A DNA stretch of 64,000 bases from Corticium candelabrum (lineage: Eukaryota; Porifera; Homoscleromorpha; Homosclerophorida; Plakinidae). Below are positions 20,209 to 31,170 of this stretch, piece by piece. Under the pieces are notes generated by a model. It was not told where the DNA came from and did no database searches. It worked only from the letters and a program-made list of their open reading frames with translations. Within the stretch, counting starts at the first letter, position 1; each line of letters begins with the position of its first letter. A program made the translations under genes and the position numbers. The stretch covers positions 4,404,200-4,468,199 of the forward strand of contig NC_085094.1 of assembly GCF_963422355.1 (NCBI RefSeq), given 5' to 3'.

Positions 20209-23200
20209 ATGGAATTCTCTCTGTACGTATTTCTGCTCACTCTATTTATTGCACATGACAAGCTAAGCACAAGCTCATCTCCAAGTCGAAACACAAGGAA
20301 CGAAGTACAACAAGTTCCTCTTGACAATATCTCGCCTGCAACCTTTGAGAGCAAAGATATTAAAACAAGTGCAGTTTTTAACAGTAATTGTCAGTCTTTT
20401 AATAAGTTTGGACATTTCAGTTCTTGGACCTGCAATAGTCCACGTTTGGCAAAGTTTGCATCTGCAGAATTAGTTATTAAACCGTCGATGAGAATCCAAG
20501 AATATCGTTACAGGATACTGGTTTTTGGAGAAATGTCTACAACAGAAACCGGTGACACAATTTTAGATGAAGCAACTTCATACCAAACGTGGATTTATTA
20601 CGAAGAAACAGACTCTTGGAAAATGATTGCTAGTGTTGTCCACGGCCTTCCATCGAATACCCGGTTACGTCTGGTGACAATTTGTAGTTCACACGCCATC
20701 ATTCTGTCTCCTGATGCTATCAACAGCACTTGGATATTTGTGTTCGAACAACTGAGATGGAAACGAGTCGCGATTGTGGGCGATGGGCCAAGTTGGACAG
20801 ATATTCGTTATGACATTTACGCAGTGGCCGTGGAAAGCGAACATTCTTTGTGCTCCTGTAGTCAGGATGTTCTCGTTTTCTACGCTATTGGCTATCAAAA
20901 TTATTTTGTCGGCTACAGACTGAGCTGTGTGATAGAACAGACAACATATCGTTGGGAGAGAGTAGGAAACCACACAATTTCTCCCTTTTATATACATTTT
21001 GTTGGTGGTTGGTCAGGAAAGACAACAGTTTTGGCTTTGGTTAACAAATGCATTTGGAAATATTCCGTAAAGAAATCAATTTGGAATAAAACGAAACTCT
21101 GCATTCCACATTATATTTGGCTGAATATTGCTAGAACAGTTTATTTGGATGTTTATTTTGTTAATGATACCAGAGAGATACTTTGTATAAGTATTGATCG
21201 ACATTCAGTTATTAGGCTGTCTGTCTCTACTGGGGTCGCTTCTGTTGAACAGATTCCGGGAGATGATCTCCAACCGCTGGTGTCTTTCTCTCTCTTTAGA
21301 ATAGAAAATAGACACTATGCTGTACGAGTTGCCGGTCAGGTTGTTAATTAAGTATTACATCTTTACAGAAGTTTGTGGTACAAGTACTTGGAGTCTGCAG
21401 AGACGAAATGTAACGGGAGAACAGTCGTGGCATCTTGATAGAATGGACCATACCCTTCTATTTCCATCAAAATACGAATTGCAGTCTTTGTGGAGAGACA
21501 CATATTACCGGATTGTCTTTCCGTCCCAAGATGTAAGGTCTGTGCCACCAGCCATGTGGTCAATGAACTTGGGCACGAAGCGATGGCAAGTGGAGGGATA
21601 TCTCAACATTACAGACATAAATATAGCCGAAGAAGTAATGACGCAAGTGATTAGCATGCACATGCTGGAAAATGTGTGGTTGGTGGTGTCATCCAGGTAC
21701 ACAATGTTGATCGCGTCAAGAGATCACATACGACTAGTGAAAAGTCCTAGGCCTTCTAGATATGGTTTTACAGTCGTCACTATCAACTCGACGTCAGCGT
21801 TGCTGTTTGGAGGTTGGAATGAAAACCACAATTTTAATGATCTTTGGCAATTTTCTCTTACAAGTAGAATTTGGAAGAAAGTGAAAATGATCGAGAGTAG
21901 TGGGTCCGGTTACATCGGACCCATTACTGACGAGGAAGCAGAAAGCGTCCCCTCACCTCGATATAATCATGCTGCTGCAGTTATAGGAGTCGAAATGTTT
22001 GTTTTTGGCGGATATGACAAATATTATTATTCGAACGAATTGTGGAGATATAACATGATTAACAATTCGTGGAGATACTTAGAACCAACCAACCAAATTT
22101 CACATTTTGCTTCTATTAAGGGACGTGATTGCTATTTTGTGGCGACCGCTCAAAGTGAAACGCTATGGATTGTGTCTAGGTGTCCTTTCTTTATTAGTAC
22201 CATGAAATTCAATGAGCACGCATATATCCGTTTGTGGATGTTTATTGTTCACTTGCAGACTTGGAATTTCGTCGCACATGAAAAACTAGAAAATTTGCCG
22301 TTCAAGTATCTCTATTCATCTTTGCATTTCTGGCGAGGATATCTAATAAGTCTAGAGCCTTCTAGTTTACTTTACATCAAGGCTGGATGTCCTGAAGGAC
22401 TAGGATCGAGCAACATTTCTCGTTTTCCCTGCGACGTCTGCAAAGTAGGATTTTACTCTGATGTAGAGACGAAAGAGTGTCGCAAATGTCCAAACGGAAC
22501 GACGACGAGACAAGAGCGTTCGTCGAGGCTGACCGAATGCAATGTTTGTGTCACGGGTTACTGTCGTCATGGAAGATGTCTGGTGGTGAGCGACAGGCTA
22601 ACGCAAGCTCCCGTATGTACGTGTACTATCGGATTCACTGGTTCTCACTGTCAAGACGCAACTTATTATTACATTGGAACGGGAGTTATTCTTGTTATAG
22701 GTATTATTACTTTACTCGTTGTTGTATTACGGCGCATCATCAAGAAACGAAGAGAACGAGAAACGGCTTTCCGTCGTCAAATACAAATTTTGAACGATGC
22801 GTGGCAGATCAGTTGGCAAGAAATAGAACTGCAGGACGAAATAGGAGGAGGAGCTTCGGGAAGAGTGTGGAAAGCGCAATACCGTAATCTAGACGTTGCT
22901 GTAAAAATGCTGATTAACAATGAGGAATCAGAATCGTCATTGGAATTTGCAGGAGAAATTAAGTTTATGCAAACGATGCGTCATCGAAATATTGTACTTT
23001 TCATCGGAGCCGGTAAAACGAGTCCACAAGCACAACCGTTTCTTGTCGTCGAGTTTGCGCATAGAGGTTCATTACGTCACGTACTGGATGACGTCAGTAT
23101 TGAAATAGATCAAAATCGTAAAATAGATTTTGCTCTAGACGCTTCGAAAGGAATGGAGTTTCTTCACAAATTGAACCCGCCGAGAATCCATCGAGATCTG

Positions 23201-23740
23201 AAAAGTGAGAATTTACTCGTTTGCAAAAGTTGGATTGTCAAAGTGGCTGATTTTGGTCTTGGAAGACTCTTTTGTGGGGCACAGAAAAACCGACGATCAA
23301 ATCGAAACAATGCATTGAGCAGCACGAATTCAGAAAACGAGCTTCTAGTTGAAATGAGAGATTTGTCTGAAGATGGTATCGGGACAGTGAGATGGAGTGC
23401 ACCAGAGTTAGCACGACGAGAGAGCTACGATGGATCCATCGATGTCTACAGGTACTCGACGACGTCAATTTTATTGTATGTAATAATACATTTTGTGCTT
23501 AGTTTTGGAATTGTGCTTTGGGAGATTTGGTCACGTGGCTTTCCTTTCGAGCAGTATCGGTTTGCTCACGAAGTCGACGACGCGGTAGAAAGAGGTGAGC
23601 GTCCCATCGTTCCGTGCAATTGCCCGGAAGGGTATGCAAGCGTAATGCAAGCTTGCTGGGCAGGAAGAGCTCGGAAACGACCGTCGTTTAGCGAAGTTGT
23701 CAGCTGTCTGGAAAGCATTCATGTGGAAGATGCATGTTAG
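20209..23740 (+). pseudogene. Kelch-EGF-TM-TKL receptor kinase, copy 2 (frameshifted)
   Basis: Collinear with copy 1 from MEFSLYVFLLTLFIA to the stop, with the same ectodomain, EGF module, membrane segment and complete kinase motifs (GGGASG, VAVK, HRDLKSEN, DFG, APE). At 21344-21351 the sequence reads TTAATTAA where the other copies have one TTAA. This 4-base duplication shifts the frame and creates a stop at 21349-21351, after about 380 codons. The rest of the frame (to 23740) is open with no other lesion, so inactivation is recent, or the lesion is an allele or assembly error. The truncated product would be a secreted partial ectodomain. Kinase changes include FCGAQ for FSGAQ. Confidence 0.85.
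23452..23502 (+). other. 51-nt intron, kinase copy 2
   Basis: Same GTACTCG...GCTTAG intron as copy 1, in the same phase. Confidence 0.85.
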
Positions 23741-23910
23741 AGTGACTACACGAGAGTTTTGAATTTTGGCCAATTGTTACTACTAGTCTAGTGACGCTTA
23801 GCTGCTATGTAGAGGTATTACAGCAGATTAGATTGCTATAGCATACGATATTAGAATTGGTAGTTTTAGTCGTAAAAATTGTTATTTACTGTGTAGAATA
23901 CAGTTGTTTA

Positions 23911-24129
23911 TGTTATATAGCTCACCAGCCGTGATACTACTCCCCTGTAGTCTAGGTTAAGTATATCTCATATACCGACTCAGTGGACCGGTTATACCAG
24001 AATCCATTCTGCTACAGTAAACGACACGTATTCTACTGCACAAGTGCACTCAACGCTAGTTTACGCTGGACTAATATAACACGTACGCAAACCGCAGTCA
24101 CACCTAAAACGCATGCTCTCTATGCCACA
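23911..24129 (-). repeat. 3' LTR of element A
   Basis: 219 bp, matched by the LTR at 27416-27624 with scattered differences and a 10-bp length difference. Divergence between the pair shows an old insertion. Confidence 0.9.
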
Positions 24130-24161
24130 CTCTCTCTTCCTTAGCCTGGTGCTGTCCTTAT

Positions 24162-24521
24162 CTATTGTTTACGATATCTTGCTGGTGGTTGTCTGTTTTG
24201 TCTCTTTGGATATCGTCTGGGAGTCTCAATCTCGTGGTCTTCTGGAGGTGATAACATTTTTTTGGAGATCAAGGTAGACTCCTCATCTTGGTTCTTATGC
24301 TGATTAGATTGAATTTCAACTACTTGTACTGTCTCTTTCACAGGAATGACTGGTGCTGGTATCTCTTCCACCTCTATCTCTGGTACGCTTACATTAGCTG
24401 TTTCTGGTACACTCCGTTGATCTCTCCACCGCATTTGGTCTATATGCACGTATCTGGAATGTCCTTTCACATTCACTAAATAGTTGGTTGGTTCTAGCTG
24501 TTGTTCGACGGTTCCCACCAA
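24162..24521 (-). pseudogene. Pol C-terminal tail of element A
   Basis: A 119-codon open stretch continues the polyprotein after the integrase: an SH3-like LVNVKGHSRYVHIDQMRWR segment, an acidic Pro/Val-rich linker, and a basic end (RRYPKRQNRQPPARYRK). This matches the usual integrase C-terminus of Ty3-type elements. It is separated from the integrase frame by a stop near 24530. Confidence 0.75.
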
Positions 24522-24539
24522 TCACATACCACGACTATA

Positions 24540-25544
24540 TTAACGTGGATTCCACACACTGACTTTACAACCAGGATCCAGTTGTCTTGATCGTTTGGTA
24601 GCTTCCTCGAACTTGATTCTCTGCTCATCTCTGTCAATGTCACTTACCTCTGGGCGCAACAAAGATAACTTGGTTATCGGTATTCGTTTGATTAACAACA
24701 GTTCGGCGGGAGTTTTGCCTGTTGCAGCATGTGGAGTCGTACGATAGTGGAGAAGGAACGAAGACACTCGATGACTTATCGACCTTCCCGCTGGTCGACC
24801 CTTCAAGCTCTTTTTCAACTCTTGTACCATTCGCTCTACCTGTCCATTAGATGCAGAATGGTAGAGTGGAGTCAGTTGATGCTTGATTCCATTGGCTTCC
24901 ATAAACTCATTGAAGTCTTGTGTCCTAAACTGAGGACCGTTGTCGGTTACGAGTCGCTGTGGCAATCCATGACAAGAAAAGCTTCTTCGAATAGCTTCAA
25001 TTGTCTGCCCTGTAGTAGCATTTATACCCAGTTTGTGGACTTCCGGCCATTTAGAGAAGGCATCTACAATAAGTAAATACTGCTTCCCCGCAAATTCTGC
25101 AAACTCTGCATAGACACGCTGCCATGGTGATGTTGGGTAGATCCGTGGATGTGAGGGTTTAGTAGTACTTGGTCTACTCTTCTGCTTTCGACACTGTTCA
25201 CATGATCTTGCCAAATCTTCTATATTCCTGTCCAGGTTTGGCCACCACACATAACTTCTGGCTAAAGCCTTCATTTTGCTTGTCCCCGGATGACCCTCAT
25301 GTATCTGCGCCAATACGGTCTTTCTCAATTCCTCTGGGATGATAACTCTGATGCCCCACAATAAGCAGCCTCCTTCAATCGATAACTCATTAGCACGTTT
25401 AGCAAATTGTTGTAAGGATTTGTCCACATCTCTGGTAGTCCATCCGTATCGAGTATATTGATATGCTATACTTGTCACCACATTCAATTGGGTTGCCTTT
25501 GCAATCTCTTTGGCAGTCATGGGCAATTGTTCACAGTAATCCAT
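24540..25544 (-). pseudogene. Ty3-type integrase of element A (first catalytic Asp replaced)
   Basis: A 334-codon open frame with an HHCC-type zinc-binding domain (HEGHPGTSKMKALARSYVWW ... CEQC) and an rve core: LLIVDAFSKWPEV, LVTDNGPQF and SASNGQVERM hold the later acidic positions. The first catalytic position reads VYAEFAEFAG (GAG codon); element B has GAT there, giving VYADFAEFAG. Substitution of the first Asp should abolish strand transfer. Otherwise the frame is intact. Confidence 0.85.
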
Positions 25545-25776
25545 TCCAAGATTTGTTCATTGGATTAATCACTTCTACTGGTATAGGAAGTCGAGACAAT
25601 ACATCAGCTTCCTTGTTATCCTGCCCTGCCCTGTATTCTAGCTCATAGCTGTAGGCACTTAATATGAGTGCCCAGCGCTGCAGTCGTGCATCTGCTAGCG
25701 TAGGAACTCCTTCCTTAGCTCTTAGAATCTTTAGTAGCGGTCGATGATCGATTACTAGCTTAAATTTCCTTCTCAT
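25531..25776 (-). pseudogene. RNase H C-terminal part of element A
   Basis: The frame contains DHRPLLKILRAKEGVPTL, LQRWALILSAYSYELEY and AGQDNKEADVLSRLP, the standard Ty3 RNase H end. The upstream RT palm and the first half of RNase H are missing. It joins directly to the inverted insertion described at 25810. Confidence 0.85.
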
Positions 25777-26105
25777 CAGGTATTTATGGAAGTGCTCCCT
25801 TCCTTAACGGAATTTGCGGGGAAGCAGTATTTACTTATTGTAGATGCCTTCTCTACTGGTTTCAGGATACTTTCTTTCCGTATTCGTTCGAGTTCAGCAT
25901 CGACCTTAGTATGCAAGGCATATGCAATCGGTCTGGGTCGATGAAACTTTGGTTTAGCATTTGTATTCAACACGATGTTAGTCTGATATCCAATCAATGT
26001 ACCTACCCCAGTGCCAAGCAACTGTGGAAAGGTTTCCACTAGGTCTATTGCCTGAAATTTCTGTACAGTGAAGATTGAATCCCAATCTAGTTTAAAATGT
26101 TTCAA
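25776..26105 (-). pseudogene. RT N-terminal remnant of element A
   Basis: The segment reads HFKLDWDSIF ... KPKFHRPRPIAYALHTKVD ... RIRKESILKPVE, the lead-in to Ty3 reverse transcriptase. It then stops matching: the palm with its YxDD site is gone. A TGA at the Pro-RT junction (LGRD, stop, LKHF) is shared with element B, so it predates the duplication. Confidence 0.8.
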
Positions 26106-26615
26106 TCAGTCTCTACCTAGGATGGCGGGCTTGTTCTTCACTTTTACCACATGAAACTTTACATTTACTTGCTGTCCCTTGTATCTTGCAGGAACTTTCG
26201 CTTCTCCTTGCACATTCAAGGGCTGTCCATTGTGCGCGTTCAATCTGGTGGTACTTGGGCGCAACTGCATATGTTTCAAGTACTTCTGATATTTACTAGT
26301 GGGGATAACCGTAACTGTTGCTCCGGTATCGATTACTAACTCTATCTGTCTTCCAGCAACGTCTATTTCCACTGTGACACCTCTCTTGTCCGAGATACTA
26401 TAAACAACACTAAGCGATTGCTCGTCTACGTGATGAGTAGTTCGGGGCTTCCCCTTTGCACGTGTTGCGTCTTTGGAATAACTATTCTGCATTCTCTTTC
26501 GGCATACTCGACTAATATGCTCCTGTCCCTTGCAAAAATGGCACGTTTGTGTCTTAGATCTACAATTCTGTGGCGTATGCCCTTTCGTTCCGCATCGGTG
26601 ACATGCTTGTTCGTC
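26106..26615 (-). pseudogene. Zinc knuckles and aspartic protease of element A
   Basis: Two CCHC knuckles (CHRCGTKGHTPQNC and CHFCKGQEHISRVC) lie in frame with a retropepsin-type protease: LVIDTGATVTVIP holds the catalytic Asp-Thr-Gly, and PAILGRD is the C-terminal flap-side motif. This stretch is intact but detached from gag by frame changes upstream and from RT by a stop downstream. Confidence 0.85.
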
Positions 26616-27257
26616 ACCACTCCATGTTTCGTGGTTTTTGTATTGACACCTGTTGTGTCTTTCCGAACAATGTACGCGGTCTCAGATTTTAGAGTGGACG
26701 GACCTTGTGGCGCACTACCATGAAGAACCCTAGTCTCCTGTCTCGTTGCTTCGAATGCCTGTGATATTTGCAGAGCCCTCTCTAATGTAAGGTCTGTCTC
26801 TGCCAACACTTTCCTTTGTAGTGCTTCACTATTCAACCCACATACGAGTTGGTCGCGTAGCGCGGTTTGTAAATACTCCCCAAACTCGCAGTCATTCGCT
26901 AACCGATGCAGCAGTCTGCTCAGACAAATACACAGCGATTGACTCACCTTCTCGCTGTTGTCTTTTGAAGAACTTGAATCGCTCCGCTATGACGACTACT
27001 TTGGGCTGGTAGTGCCTCTTTAGCACGTCAATTAGCGCCTCCAACTCGAGATCTTGCGGCAGTCACGGTCTTACTAGGTTCTTCAATAGGGTGTGGGTCG
27101 TCCCTCCGATGCTCGTCAAGAACACGGCCTTCTGTTTGTCTCCATCTTCGATCGAGTTAGCTGTATACTGGAAGAAGAACATTTCTTTATAGTTCTCTAC
27201 GGTGTCAATTCCTGGGATGAACTCCGCCAAACGTCCATGATAACTTGCAGCAGCCAT
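26616..27257 (-). pseudogene. Gag of element A (degenerate)
   Basis: Starts MAAASYHGRLAEF. The capsid-like core includes GTTHTLLKNLVRP, then a TGA at 27063-27065 where element B has CGA. It continues as VLKRHYQPKVVVIAERF and LTLERALQISQAFEATR, with at least one further frame change near 26940. Comparison with element B confirms the first part. Confidence 0.75.
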
Positions 27258-27415
27258 ACGGTCGTGTGTTTACTCTGATAGTTCGAACTCTTATCGTTCA
27301 ATGACAATCTCTTGTCGCAACTGAATCGGTGCTCCTCAGTGTCGTACCGATCTTCTTGTGGCTACGTACTCTTCGCCACTTTCCGAGTATATCCTCGTCG
27401 CCAATTGTTGTATAG

Positions 27416-27624
27416 CTCATCAGCCGTGATACTACTCCGCTGTAGTCTAGGCTAAGTATATCGCGTATACCGACTCAGTGGACCGGTTATACCAGAATCT
27501 ATTCTGCTACAGTGAACGACACGTACTCTACTGCACAAGTGCACTCAACGCTAGTTTACGTTAGACTAATATAACACGTACGCAAACCGCAGTCACACCT
27601 AAAGCGCATGCTCGCTATACCACA
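27416..27624 (-). repeat. 5' LTR of element A
   Basis: 209 bp, starting TGTTGTATAG and ending TATACCACA in plus-strand sense. It is next to the primer-binding-type site at 27402-27415. Confidence 0.9.
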
Positions 27625-29224
27625 GTCAAGCCAAAGAAACATAGTTATTTAGCACACGTTAGATGACGTTCCTCAAATTTGGTATGTTCGATCTCATTGA
27701 AATTTTCTCAATTAGTCACAGTGGGTCTCACTTTCTGATTATTTTGCTAGCGCGTATTTATGGGAGTTCGAGAGATGCTAAAGTACCGACCCACTCCAGT
27801 AGGAAGTTCGCTCTTACCTCGGCCTATATACACGACCAATCTGTATGCAATATTTGCACCAGATGTCAGTGTTGCCGGCCTTATTCATAGCTTGTACCAA
27901 AATTGTGGCGCTCTCCGGTGCCACTTGATTAATATTAATAAGTCTAAGACTCAAAAATTTAGCCAAGTCGAGCAAATGGCATTAGATGGTGCTTTCGAAT
28001 AAATGATTGCAAATATTCTATACATGCAGGATAGCTGTTTATTAGCGGCCTTTAGACGAGGTCAGCTATGAATGCCAAGTGTTTCCCAAGCCAGGTTTGC
28101 ATGTTGCCACGATTTTGAAGCCTGGAGCCACAATTGGCACCATCACCATGGCAACGGCATCCCTGGAGGTAGGAGCTGTAACTGCTAAAGTGTTGGCCTG
28201 AAACCCCGTTGCGATGTATAACTAGATCGACGTTATCAGATTTACACTTAAAAACTCCTTGGCGCGCAATGTGCAGTGTTTATCAGTATTACATTTATAC
28301 TATGGATACTTACCAACTTTTTTAAATAAACCTGTAACTAATAAATAGAATGTCTAGAAAATAGCATGCTAAACTGTCTGTGAGGTCCACTATAGCACTA
28401 GCTGAAAGAACCGACCCACTAAATGTGCCAAGTACACCTCTTCTTCTGCTGACTGCTTGCTCCGTATGACTGCCGTGCATGTTTTTGTCTAATTTAATTG
28501 GATGGCAGAAACTGTGAATGAGCATCAAGTCTACGATTTTCACTCTTAATTATGTCTTTAATCAGTGTCTAATTTCGTGTAATCAAATTCTCGTTAAAGA
28601 GAAAGCATGACTGTACTATAGTGACTAAACAATTCTTTGCCAAAGCATAATTTGTGTTTACTTGCAATGAAACAGTAACATACTATACATATGTCCTCTA
28701 AACTGGTTCATAATTATACCTGTCCGAACGTCGAGTCACGCGGCGAATGAGTGACGTCATAAAGGTGATGACGTCATGCAGACTTGTAGTTGCTTGTGCC
28801 CCCTTCAGCCAAACTCTGCATGGATCCGCCACTTCGAGTATACCTGGACTACATGCTGCGTCCGTGCACCATGATGCAGCACGCCAAGTTGAGCAACGCT
28901 ATAGGAAAGCGAAATGAATCTGTGTGCGTCGTGTCTTGATGCCAAAGTCGGCCTAAAGAAAGCAACATATCATTGAGGATGAAAAGTTTAAACTTGTAGC
29001 GATCACTGGATCTATATCTCCAGTGCATCTGTACATGACAATCAATGAGAGAAATTTCGCAGATGTGTGCACCGAGCGAAACGCGCTTACATAATTTTGC
29101 ATGTTCGAGGTGGTCAGACCGGTTGGTGCATGTGAACGAAATCATCCATCCGGTACGACGGTCAAAACTATCGGATTCGTCGACCGTACGACACAGTTGC
29201 TCGATGCAACACAGACGCGCGCGT

Positions 29225-29273
<49 letters not shown>

Positions 29274-29424
29274 CCTAAAAATTCCCAAATGTCAGAAGCT
29301 GCCTCTCAGAGGTTACGCCCCCACCTGTTACCAGCTTAACAGCTGGGGGCGTGATCGCTGAGAAGCATCTCATGACATTTAAGAATATTTAGGTGTGTGT
29401 GCGCGCGCGTGGGTGTGTGTTTGT
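29225..29424. repeat. Palindrome flanked by (AC)n and (GT)n
   Basis: (AC)n at 29225-29270, then an imperfect inverted repeat of about 60-bp arms (CCCAAATGTCAGAAGCTGCC ... ATGACATTTAAGAATATTTAG), then GTGTGTGTGCGCGCGCG. The microsatellite on one side is the reverse complement of the other, so the inverted repeat includes both. A second copy is at 61284-61486 and a half copy at 44869-45030. Confidence 0.8.
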
Positions 29425-30975
29425 CACTAAACTAGAGCTAATGTAATAGATTAGTGTAACTAAACTAGAGCTAATGGTGTCTTCCAGTCGACGTCATGTA
29501 AAAAAACATACGGGAAACTGTGAATCAGACCAGTGGTGCATGCAGTTACATTAATGCAGGGTTTCTAACGACTGGTTTCTTCTACTACATGACCTGACAT
29601 ACTATTAGATGATCTTTAACGTTAAGTTCGAACCGTTTAACCGTCTACCGCACAATAATCGACGCATTTTTAATTTTAAATATTGTTGCTTACCACGTAT
29701 CACCACGCACACGTATCGTAGTACGTATATTATCTAAATGGTAGTTTTTGCGTTCTTTATTAAATTACTGCGATTTGACAATCGAGATAAAAATTATTGC
29801 CAATTAAATTTCTGCGTTCCAACGACAGAACGTTACTAGATCTAGTTGATTGCCGTACCGGTCTAGCTTTGTTGTTCATCGCTTTGCTGACTAGAATACG
29901 TGGGATACATCGCGGTTTGCTTCGCAAGTGGCTTCATCTCCGAAGCCATTTCTCTGAAATAGCGATCGACTTAGGCTCATACCAAAGCGACCGAACATGC
30001 AGTGACTGCCTGAATATATGACTAGAAATTTGCAAATTTTATTTGTGCGCCCCGTGATTACTTCGCAGTATTCGCTGAAACATCATGATCGCAGTAATAA
30101 CCGCGAGTTCTTTATGTATACGGTACTTGCATGTCGGTGCTTCGAATTCACGCGTTCGTTGTGCTAGTACATGCACGAGCTGCCAACAGACTAACTGTAG
30201 AATATTGTTGTCAAAGCTCTCGTCTCGATCCTCTAAATCGTGTCAGAGATACTTCTGACTTCTACAGTTCTCTAGGCGACGTATAGACTCACATCGTTGT
30301 GAGTTTAGTTTGGAATGCATGGGTATTAAAATTGTTAGCAACTTAATTTCTAGTGTGGATGTGTACGCCACTCTGACAAATAAAGTTTAAGTTGATTTGC
30401 AGTATAGATCTGTTTTTGTAACACGGAATTTTTGCAAGTAGGTCACTAATTAGGGACGTAGAGGCGACCGCGACATGTGCAAAATTGCTCTGGAAGAACC
30501 TCCTGCGAAGAAGTTACCTAGAGCACGAGCTAACCGATGTATGTGTAATTCAACCAGTAGTTAGACTCTAAAAGGCCTTGCATGTCCGCTCGGTCATGAT
30601 CGAACTGATAGAGTTTACACTTGCTACCTGGTCGACATTTCCAATTTAATATAGCTAATTATTAGAATTCTAATTAGTGGAGATAAACAATTCAGTACGT
30701 ATTTAGTGGACGAACTAGAAGGAAATTACCATACCGTATCTGCTACAGAACGTACATAACATAGAAACGTATGTACCTTGGTCGTTTTACTGCATCAAAG
30801 CTTGCTCCGCGCTATACTGCAACACCTGTTGTTGTTGCCAAGTACTGCTGCATGTCATCAAGGACTTCCAGAAGTACAAGTACTTCTACTAATGCGAAAA
30901 AGGGATCGAATCGCTGGCCGATAGCTGTCTGTTTTTTACGAAAGACGGCAAAGCAAAAGAACATAAACAGAAATT

Positions 30976-30976
<1 letters not shown>

Positions 30977-31063
<87 letters not shown>

Positions 31064-31094
31064 AGACACAGACACAGACACAGACACAGACACA

Positions 31095-31157
<63 letters not shown>

Positions 31158-31170
31158 ACACACACACAAA
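30977..31170. repeat. (AC)n array with an internal (ACAGAC)n block
   Basis: About 190 bp of AC repeats with a central run of ACAGAC units (about 31056-31100). The equivalent site is short in block 1 (15680-15715) and about 85 bp in block 4 (62986-63072). Confidence 0.95.

Larger units (their letters stand above)
23911..27624 (-). mobile_element. Dead Ty3/mag-like LTR retrotransposon A
   Basis: LTRs at 23911-24129 and 27416-27624 share TG...CA ends in minus-strand sense. Flanks are GTTTA (23906) and GTCAA (27625), the remains of a 5-bp duplication whose empty form GTCTA is seen in copies 1 and 3. On the minus strand the order is LTR, a TGG-initiated primer-binding-type site two bases in (ATTGGCGACGAGGAT), gag, zinc knuckles, protease, RT remnant, RNase H, integrase, purine tract (AAGGAAGAGAGAG), LTR. 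The RT core is deleted and gag has a stop, so it cannot move itself. It inserted about 170 bp after the kinase stop. Confidence 0.92.

Noticed and set aside
28849..29268. 139-codon minus-strand frame, also at 60908-61351
   Set aside because: It runs out of the AC array, is not kept in block 3, and all three plus-strand frames are equally open there.
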